The notes under the pieces are model-generated. The model saw nothing but the letters and a program-made list of their open reading frames with translations, searched no databases and was not told the DNA's origin. Below are positions 8,870 to 13,591 of a stretch of 13,591 nucleotides of DNA, piece after piece. How positions within the stretch are numbered: the stretch's first letter is position 1; the number at the start of each line of letters is the position of its first letter. Source of the DNA: Phytophthora quininea (Eukaryota > Oomycota > Peronosporomycetes > Peronosporales > Peronosporaceae); NCBI GenBank assembly GCA_011947345.1, contig JAAVTG010000916.1, forward strand, positions 1 to 13,591, written 5' to 3'. Position numbers and translations under genes: made by a program.

Positions 8870-9090
8870 AATACTGGGAAAAAAGTTCGCAACAGAAGAA
8901 ACCGATTTACTATTGGTGTGCCCATAAGTATAGTTAAGAATCCTGTTAGTCATTCGTTGGCTAGGGAGAATGAGACAAGGTGCCTATATGCACGAGAAGT
9001 GTACGAAAGAAAACGCATCGACATCAAGTATTATAATGAAAGTGATATGGTGGCAGATGCATCAAGGTTTGCAGATTCCTCTGGCAATTT
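8870..9090 (+). pseudogene. Copia-type retrotransposon RNase H C-terminal fragment
   Basis: The frame of 8798-9127 contains KNPVSHS (8936-8956), then AREVYERKRIDIKYYNESDMVADAS ending at DMVAD (9044-9058). This is the end of RNase H in Ty1/Copia elements, where the pattern is KNP-x-HSR...H(I)..RYH..RE....G.I.I.Y..T..M.AD..TK. The segment between HS and AREV is altered (no KHID block) and the final LTK is replaced, so the copy is degenerate. No other Copia domain is seen nearby; upstream RT sequence is absent, so this is a small orphan fragment. Base composition is more AT-rich than the Gypsy element, in keeping with a separate origin. Confidence 0.6.
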
Positions 9091-9277
9091 TCCTTCTTTA
9101 TATAATGCCAATGCGCTTCTTAAGTGATACCATGCCAATTGCAAAGCCTGAGTCACTATACTTTAGCGTAACTTATGCCTGACAATGTTTTGTCCATCTT
9201 TGAATTTTAGAATCGGAACTAACTTCAATCAAAGTTGATAGTGAAATCAAGCCACATCCCGACATCGGGGAGGGGGC

Positions 9278-9279
<2 letters not shown>

Positions 9280-9322
<43 letters not shown>
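9280..9322 (+). repeat. GA dinucleotide microsatellite
   Basis: About 21 uninterrupted AG repeats. Together with the G-rich sequence that follows, it forms a run of only purines of about 61 bases (9280-9340). Such runs are prone to length change by slippage and can adopt triplex structures. Confidence 0.97.
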
Positions 9323-9335
<13 letters not shown>

Positions 9336-9339
9336 AGGG
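9323..9339 (+). other. G-quadruplex motif adjoining the GA repeat
   Basis: Four GGG runs at 9323-9325, 9329-9331, 9333-9335 and 9337-9339 are separated by loops of 3, 1 and 1 bases, meeting the usual G3N1-7 rule. Short loops predict a stable parallel quadruplex on this strand. No gene is placed to be regulated by it, so a function is not implied. Confidence 0.75.
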
Positions 9340-9340
9340 A

Positions 9341-9726
9341 CACTTGTTAAAATTGGTCAGACAGAATTGACTGAAAGTCATTCGGATAGGAATAGATCAC
9401 AATTGTGTGTATCTTTTGTAGGAGTGTTATGGGTTACATTAAGTTAAATTAAGACCAGCATTTGGCATTTCCAATCTTGGTTATAATGAATACCTTCGTT
9501 TCAATAAGCGTATGGCGTAGTAAGAAAAGAGAGTTTGTTCGTACTCCATGAGCAGCAAAGGGAAAAGAGAACTGGAGACGGCTTTCACTTTTGAATATCC
9601 GCCCCGTCTGACAGTTTAATCTCCATATACATATACAAGACGACTGAAGACAACAACAAAATCCCAGCACTCATTGAACTTTTGAAATGAATTGGATCTT
9701 AGTACCAGAAGATCACCAAGGCATGA
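9341..9726. other. No recognisable feature
   Basis: This AT-rich stretch between the GA repeat and the next coding remnant has no ORF with recognisable content on either strand. No repeat or RNA gene stands out. Confidence 0.5.
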
Positions 9727-10404
9727 GACAATTTGAGCCTGCAGGAGAAGCTGGCCGTACTGGATCGCTGCCAAGTCCTCCTCCGGGCTGGCGTGAAACA
9801 TCCGTGCGTTCAGGTGGGATAGGAGACGGGTTGCGACGCCTCAACCGTGCGCAAGATCTAGCGGAAGCGCGAGCAGCTAGCCCCCCTCGCAAGTACTCCC
9901 CAAACACCGTGATTGCAGCGGTGGGTCTGCTCGACGTGGCGACGCGTGCCAGTGTCCGCCCGGCCGCTAGAGCCGACGGGGCGCCGAAGACTTCCTACTC
10001 GAGGCTGTAACCTCTAATGATGCACTGTCTACAGCACCCAGGAGCTGTGCTTGAAGAAATTCGGCCCGCGCCGAGACCCCACGCAGTTGACAAAACGGCT
10101 GCCTTCCTCGACGCAGTCGACAGAGTCAGAAGTAGAGATATACTCTTTCATCATGATCTCGTTCGCGAAGAATTTCGTGGAGTTGTCCCATGGAAAGCCA
10201 CCTGTGGAGCTAAACCTGGCGATGGTCAAGCGGAATCGAGCCAAGCCGGTGCTTCGCACACTACGACATCACGAACATCTCGAGGTTCGCTTCAAAGACA
10301 ACCTTCACAGCAAGATCGCTTGGCGCGACCGCAACTTCATATGCTGGGGAGCCTTAACTGGTCTGTGTGCGGCTTCAAGACGAACAACGAGGACCTGGAG
10401 ATGA
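9727..10404 (+). pseudogene. Unrecognised broken gene with a possible helix-turn-helix N-terminus
   Basis: One plus frame reads DNLSLQEKLAVLDRCQVLL, then ETGCDASTVRKI, a stop, and RKREQL. This has the look of a helix-turn-helix of the psq/CENP-B-N type: a 'LxLxEKLxVLD' first helix and a 'TG.. STVRKIW' recognition helix. Stops fall at 9820 (TAG), 9859 (TAG, where Trp would fit), 9910 (TGA, where Arg would fit), 10015 and 10018. The last part, 10051-10404, is open and protein-like: SSTQSTESEVEIYSFIMISF, NFVELSHGKPPVELNLAMV, RTLRHHEHLEVRFKDNL, IAWRDRNFICWGAL. I do not recognise that part. A second frame (9687-10598, broken only by TAA at 10008-10010) is also long and overlaps it, so the true frame is unsure. 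Confidence 0.4.
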
Positions 10405-11067
10405 AGACGAGGAGCGGAAAATGGACGATCGAGGAGCTTTGGGATACAGCGCTGACGGACGAGCATTGCAATAACGCAAGGATCCAGAGTATTTTGTTAG
10501 CTTCGGAGAACTGGGAAGCAAATGAGCTGGTATTGCCAAACTTTATAATTCCGGCCGACCTGATTATCCCGGCCCATATATACAGAGAGCAAATTTAGTA
10601 CCTATGAAAACAGCATATTATCCTTCTCGTATCTCTGAGCCGAGAACACTATTATCATATCTATATGGCAACCCATCGATCACGGTCAGTGGCTGGATCT
10701 GGCCGGAACTAACACTAGTAAGGAAATCAGAAATTTACGTGAGGATACTGTTATGGTAGTCATAGAAGCAGTTCGGCTTCTTCGCTAGTTTAAGCACGAG
10801 AACACACTGCCAATGTTCGAATGTTAGTCTATCTTGCTCGAGAGGGCTCATCTGGGGATTGGAATATTGCCAAGTGCTGACTGCTCGAAGGGTTTTAATC
10901 CTTGTCGTAATCGAAGGGGGCTGACTAGTGTGTAAAACCGAAGGCTTCTCTTTGTGTACGAGAGCATCGCGACTGTGGTGAAGCGTGTTTCTCAGGATGC
11001 GGCAGTGGATGCAGGCCTCGTACATAGCAAGGTCAAGTGAAGCGGAAGAGCCCAGGATCTGAATTGG
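10405..11067. other. No firm gene; an unrecognised minus-strand open frame
   Basis: The minus frame 10735-11163 is open for 142 codons with no domain I know. Its first 35 codons lie in a tandem repeat, which argues against it. On the plus strand the tail of the frame ending at 10598 (LWDTALTDEHCNNARIQSIL, ENWEANELVLPNFIIPADL) looks protein-like and may be the frameshifted end of the broken gene before it. From 10600 to 10735 I see nothing. Confidence 0.3.
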
Positions 11068-11166
11068 CCCAGATCTCAACCTGGGGGCACCCCAGACCGC
11101 ATTATGGGCCACATCGACCCAGATCCCAATCTGGAACGATCGAGATTGCATTCTGGGCCACATGGG
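11068..11166 (+). repeat. Diverged 50-bp tandem duplication
   Basis: Units start with CCCAGATC at 11068 and again at 11118, exactly 50 bases apart. Each unit ends with GCATT-x-TGGGCCACAT (11098-11114 and 11148-11164). The middle of the units has diverged, with one base of length difference. GATC occurs repeatedly, as in the repeat copies that follow. Confidence 0.75.
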
Positions 11167-11271
11167 TGCTAGATCTTGAAGGAACAGGTAGCCAGTAGTA
11201 CGATCAGACGAAAATGATAGGACTTAGGATGGAATCGGCCATAGCGACCAATCTTAAACTTAAGGAGAACA

Positions 11272-11335
11272 GAATTTGCCTTGTAAAACATAAGTGCCCC
11301 AAGACCCGCCAAGAAACAGGAGCTACATTGGCCTT
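11272..11335 (+). repeat. Repeat family, copy D (first 65 bp only)
   Basis: This matches the start of copy A (7526-7580) and of the minus-strand copy that ends at 11953. Shared marks are GAATTTGCC, CATAAGTGCC, CAAGA-CCGC-AAGAAAC-GGAG and ACATTGG. It stops abruptly after the first ATTGG box. The 3' end of the opposite-strand copy B begins about 12 bases later, so insertion of B, or a rearrangement joined to B, probably truncated it. Confidence 0.7.
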
Positions 11336-11347
11336 ACGCGGTGTCCC

Positions 11348-11953
11348 TGTGTGGTGTAGCGGGATTTATTAAAATCCACTTCCACTGTGCCTAGACACCG
11401 ACTAACGGGGGGACTCCGATATCCGTAGGGATGCTGAAGTTGTGCTCACTTTGTGTACCCGTTGGCGGGCTGGATCTGCTCTTCGGGTGCTTCGAGGATG
11501 CTTGACCTATCAAGATCGAACGCCTTGGCGGGACGTGGGAGGTCAGGAGCAGCGTGGGAATCTTCATTCTGCGCCCTTGAATATTTGCCAGATCAGTAGT
11601 CGCTTAGATCTACTTGATCTGGGACCTGGATCTTGGATCCAGGTGGGGGTTGCCTTGAGGGGTGTGTTGGGGGTATTTTTCCATATTTGTACGCTTCCAA
11701 TAGCGTGATCTTGGAGGAGGGGGAGGGAGTGAGGGTTGATCAGTCGTCCTGGCCAAGTAGTAACTCCAGTAGACTTCGGATCCGCACTTGGTACCAGTGG
11801 ATCCAGGCTGCGAGTGAATCTGGCCAATATATTATCCAGATCACCCGAGCACTGCTTGATCCGTGGTGATTCCGACGTAGCTTGACTGGGCCAATGTATT
11901 TCCCATAGTCTTAAACACTAGGAAGGGCACTTGTGGTGTACAAGGCAAATTCG
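11348..11953 (-). repeat. Repeat family, copy B (minus strand, near complete)
   Basis: Read on the minus strand it has the full order of family marks: GAATTTGCCTTG (from 11953), CACAAGTGCC, two ATTGG boxes about 70 bases apart (near 11893 and 11827), a variable middle, CGCCAACGGGTACACAAAGTG, and a final CCCGCTACACCACACA ending at 11348. If it is an LTR, TG at 11942 and CA at 11348 would be its ends, but the bases outside do not match as a target duplication, and homology runs about 10 bases beyond the TG. The middle is unusually rich in GATC. One minus frame (11564-11827) is open for 87 codons but is not conserved. Confidence 0.65.
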
Positions 11954-12179
11954 ACTGTGTGTTAAGGAAACTGTGAGTGGATCCATAGAGACCCCATCCC
12001 AAAACCTACCACCTGCACCATTTCTATACCTGCCGCTGGATATTGTCGCTTGATTAGTCCTCTGGTGTCACATCCACGTCTGAACTAGTCCCACTTGCAG
12101 ATCTGGATCCCCATGCTTGGATCCATTTCTTCCGCGATGTACCCATATATGATCCGAGCATGGATCCAGTATGCTGGGT

Positions 12180-12752
12180 CCCCGTATTGACCCATTTTCC
12201 GGGAAAGTCCTTCACCACACCCGGGTACAGAGCGGTAGATCCCTTGCTGAGTGTCGATACTGGAACGTATATTGGCCACATCACCAGTTTGGGATTCACT
12301 GGCAAGCGCATACAACCAGATCTGAGGGAGTTTATTGCTTGGCCCAAAGATCCATCGGTTTCTCCCCCCACGCAAGATCCCGTCATAGGAGATGGCAAGA
12401 ATCGGAAAGGAAATACCACCAAGGCAACCCACACGGCCCGATCGCAGATCGGCCGCCAGATCTCCGAGGTTGAGTATTCTCTCGAAGTTTGGACCCAAGA
12501 TCGGACGCAGAGCGGGGATATCAGCGCTACTCCGTCCCTCCCCAAGTCCCGCCAAGACGCTCGAGTCTTCACACCAACCGCACCTCTGGAGTCATCAAGA
12601 GAGCAGATCCAGCCCGCCGACGGGTACACAAGGTGAGCACAACTTCAGCATCCCTACGGATATCGGAGCACCCCTCCGTTAGTTGGTGTATGGGCACTGT
12701 TGGTACATCGGATCTGGCCTTAACGAGATTTGGCCGATCCCGCCACCACACA
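12180..12752 (+). repeat. Repeat family, copy C (plus strand)
   Basis: The 3' half is closest to copy B: a 68-base block (12601-12668) matches 11414-11481 in inverted orientation with two differences by my count. The second ATTGG box lies near 12262 and the final ATCCCGCCACCACACA ends near 12752. The 5' limit is unclear, because similarity to B fades upstream of about 12180. A frame of 158 codons (12160-12636) ends in PADGYTR like that of copy A (PANGYTR), but the inner residues do not align convincingly. The 3' end adjoins the C-terminal end of the pogo-like transposase remnant. Confidence 0.6.
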
Positions 12753-12879
12753 GCCGTGTCAGGTTGAGGGATCGCACCAGTCCAATGTCGATTCCTTGGC
12801 ACTTGAGAATCCGGATCGCCCTGGGGGCAGTACTGTCAACTGGAATGGGGTCGTCTACCAGGATAAGCGCTGCAGAATC

Positions 12880-13591
12880 CGCGCCCGCTTGCGAGAGCTT
12901 AGTAGTTGTAGACCTGGATAAAGCCCTTTCCACGTTCACAGGTCACATTCCCGTGCTCAGCCACGAATTGCTAACAACTTCCGATGTAATGATTTTGAAA
13001 CCAAGCTGCCGACGTGTTCTCGTTGAATGCTGACTCCTCGTGTTTCAGCAGCCCAGTCGTTGACGACGTATCCCCACTTGGACTTGAACGCGCGAAAGAT
13101 TCCTGCAGCCAAAGGTTGGGTGGTGTGGGTGGAGTGCGGAAGCAGCGACAGCTCCTCGATGCCGTTGTCCTTGAACTTTTCGACGCACTCCAATGCCATG
13201 TGAGAGATATGGTTGTCCAGAACGAGCAGCACTGGGCGGGCATGGGGAATGCTCGACAGAAAAGTCGATTCACTCGTGAAAAACTTCGGTAGTGATGAAG
13301 GCGTTTTCAGTGACCGTCTGCTTGCTGCCAGAAGAAGCCTCCTTCAGAAGATCTGTCCGAAGCCACTGTCCTTTAAAAATGAAGAGAGGAGGAAGGATGA
13401 CACCAGGTGCACTTACCGCCCAGAGAATGGAGGTGTTCTCTCGACTAGTGCCGCGGATCCTTGGCACTGTTTTAGCACCTCGTCGACCGATGATCCGCGA
13501 TGATGTACCACCCTGAGGCTTCAAACCGCTTTCATCACAGTTGCAGATCCTTGCAGCTGGAATAGGATTCGTACAAAGTCGTTGTACTCCG
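12880..13591 (-). pseudogene. Pogo-like DDE transposase, catalytic domain (broken, runs off the window)
   Basis: On the minus strand NCDESGLKPQGG carries the first catalytic Asp (13536-13534). It is followed by ENTSILWAVSAPGVILPPLFIFKG and VLLVLDNHISHMALE with the second Asp (13217-13215), then LPHSTHTTQPLAAGIFRAFK. This is the DDE superfamily endonuclease domain (DDE_1) of pogo/Tigger/Jerky-type transposases and their CENP-B relatives. The family has QPLD at the third acidic site. Here that Asp is Ala (GCT, 13109-13107), at the expected spacing of 35 residues after the second Asp. TGA at 13272-13270 sits where Trp fits (HEWIDF), and an extra T near 13260 shifts the frame. Downstream, STGM-stop-PVNVERALSR resembles the usual GLWP C-terminal motif with another Trp-to-stop change. 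The N-terminal DNA-binding part lies outside the window. Confidence 0.82.

Noticed and set aside
10735..11163. 142-codon minus-strand gene
   Set aside because: Part of it lies over a 50-bp tandem repeat, no domain is visible and no relative is known to me.
11402..12700. Foldback or MITE-type DNA transposon as a firm call
   Set aside because: The inverted arms are two full-length copies of a family that also occurs singly (copy A), so two independent insertions explain the palindrome. Kept as a hypothesis in the findings.
1..13591. CRISPR arrays, rRNA or tRNA genes, bacterial operons, phage defence genes
   Set aside because: I saw no regularly spaced repeats, no cloverleaf-like sequence and no Shine-Dalgarno-led gene series. 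The content is eukaryotic transposable elements.

Overview
This window looks like a transposable-element graveyard from a filamentous eukaryote. An oomycete, most likely a Phytophthora-like genome, is my best guess. The basis is the close resemblance of the chromodomain-bearing Ty3/Gypsy polyprotein to those I know from oomycetes, plus a pogo-like transposase and an Ulp1-type cysteine peptidase, two groups common in such genomes. The species call is inference; no host gene is recognisable.

Layout. Positions 1-377 are unassigned. Positions 378-4915 hold the internal part of a plus-strand Ty3/Gypsy chromovirus. The order is protease C-terminal part, linker, reverse transcriptase (RT), RNase H, integrase (H2C2 zinc-binding and DD35E core), integrase C-terminal region and chromodomain, followed by a polypurine-like tract with no LTR I can see. 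The reading frame carries at least three stop codons and about a dozen frameshifts, although most catalytic residues survive. From 4916 to 5870 I see no gene. The minus strand of 5873-7501 carries a badly broken coding region whose downstream part has the His, Asp, Gln and Cys signature of an Ulp1 (C48) peptidase.

The right half is a mosaic. A repeat family occurs at 7526-8056 (plus), 11272-11335 (plus, truncated), 11348-11953 (minus) and about 12180-12752 (plus). The last two copies face away from each other and share a 68-bp inverted core. A Copia-type RNase H tail lies at 8870-9090. A GA microsatellite running into a G-quadruplex motif lies at 9280-9339. An unrecognised broken gene with a possible helix-turn-helix start lies at 9727-10404. 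The minus strand of about 12880-13591 carries the DDE domain of a pogo-like transposase that has lost its third catalytic Asp.

None of these genes appears able to make a full-length product, and they do not form a pathway. They are independent insertions at different stages of decay. I found no convincing new biological system. The most interesting signals are the GATC-dense divergent repeat pair, the unrecognised helix-turn-helix gene, and the compensated frameshift in the RT.
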